From the NCBI GenBank assembly GCA_943787725.1, contig CALSNM010000007.1:124001-188000 (forward strand): a DNA stretch of 64,000 bases, written 5' to 3'. Position 1 is the first letter of the stretch; each line of letters starts with the position of its first letter. Positions 63,791 to 64,000 of this stretch are shown one piece after another. The position numbers and the translations under genes are program-made. Below the pieces are notes generated by a model. The model did not search any database, had not been told where the DNA came from, and saw only the letters and a list, made by a program, of their open reading frames with translations. The DNA comes from an uncultured Flavobacteriales bacterium. Its GTDB lineage: Bacteria; Bacteroidota; Bacteroidia; Flavobacteriales_D; Parvicellaceae.

Positions 63791-64000
63791 ATGGCATTTG
63801 AAATCCCAATAGTTCTCTTTATTTATAACAGGCCAGCTAAAACATTAAAAGTATTTGAGGAGATAAGAAAAATTAAACCAACACAACTTTTCATTGTGGC
63901 AGATGGCTCGAGAAATTCAACAGAAAGGCTCTCAGTTACCCAAACGAGAGCTATTGCGGAAATGGTTGATTGGAGCTGTGAGTTACAGTTGGATTTTTCT
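63791..64000 (+). CDS. Glycosyltransferase, N-terminal part (cut by window end)
   Basis: An open frame of 70 codons from the ATG at 63791 runs off the window. IPIVLFIYNRPAKTLKVFEE and LFIVADGSRN match the start of a GT-A-type nucleotide-sugar transferase family often found in O-antigen and capsule loci of Bacteroidota. The substrate is unknown. Confidence 0.75.
   Translation, partial: MAFEIPIVLFIYNRPAKTLKVFEEIRKIKPTQLFIVADGSRNSTERLSVTQTRAIAEMVDWSCELQLDFS

Overview
The window looks like chromosomal DNA from a low-GC member of the Bacteroidota, most likely order Flavobacteriales. The grounds are gliding-motility genes gldB and gldC, three giant secreted proteins ending in type IX secretion system (T9SS) type B sorting domains, promoter boxes of the TAnnTTTG type, and the order rplQ-carA-eno after the ribosomal genes. 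No tRNA, rRNA, insertion sequence, prophage or CRISPR array was seen.

Region 1 (1-13.6 kb) is housekeeping and envelope genes: the end of an FtsX-type permease, an M16 peptidase with an O-methyltransferase, a TPR/PD40 envelope protein, a ferredoxin reductase overlapping its ferredoxin, NAD synthetase, an outer-membrane barrel, the gldB-gldC-trmB operon, and a pair of outer-membrane proteins. Region 2 (13.6-20.3 kb) is giant adhesin A (2100 aa) preceded by a small secreted-protein gene. Region 3 (20.5-41.0 kb) holds eno, carA and then an unbroken 18-kb run of ribosomal and related genes from rpsL to rplQ on the minus strand, with a good promoter box at its head and a strong terminator at its end. 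Region 4 (41.1-57.3 kb) holds two further giant adhesins, B and C, related to each other, each again preceded by a small signal-peptide gene. Region 5 (57.8-64 kb) is an AT-rich plus-strand cluster (two ketosynthase III enzymes, an acyl carrier protein, a short-chain dehydrogenase, a GNAT acetyltransferase, two sulfotransferase-like proteins and the start of a glycosyltransferase). It reads as the edge of a surface-polysaccharide locus that makes and attaches acyl and possibly sulfate groups.

Two themes stand out. First, the giant adhesins are built from tandem modules with exact nucleotide periods (258, 270, 237 and 492 nt), and each is paired with a small secreted protein. Second, six single-register breaks interrupt otherwise clear reading frames: rplQ tail, secY, three in the repeats of adhesin B, one in adhesin C. 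Because secY is essential, some of these are probably errors in the sequence or assembly. The breaks in B and C sit inside near-identical repeats and deserve checking against raw reads before they are called pseudogenes.
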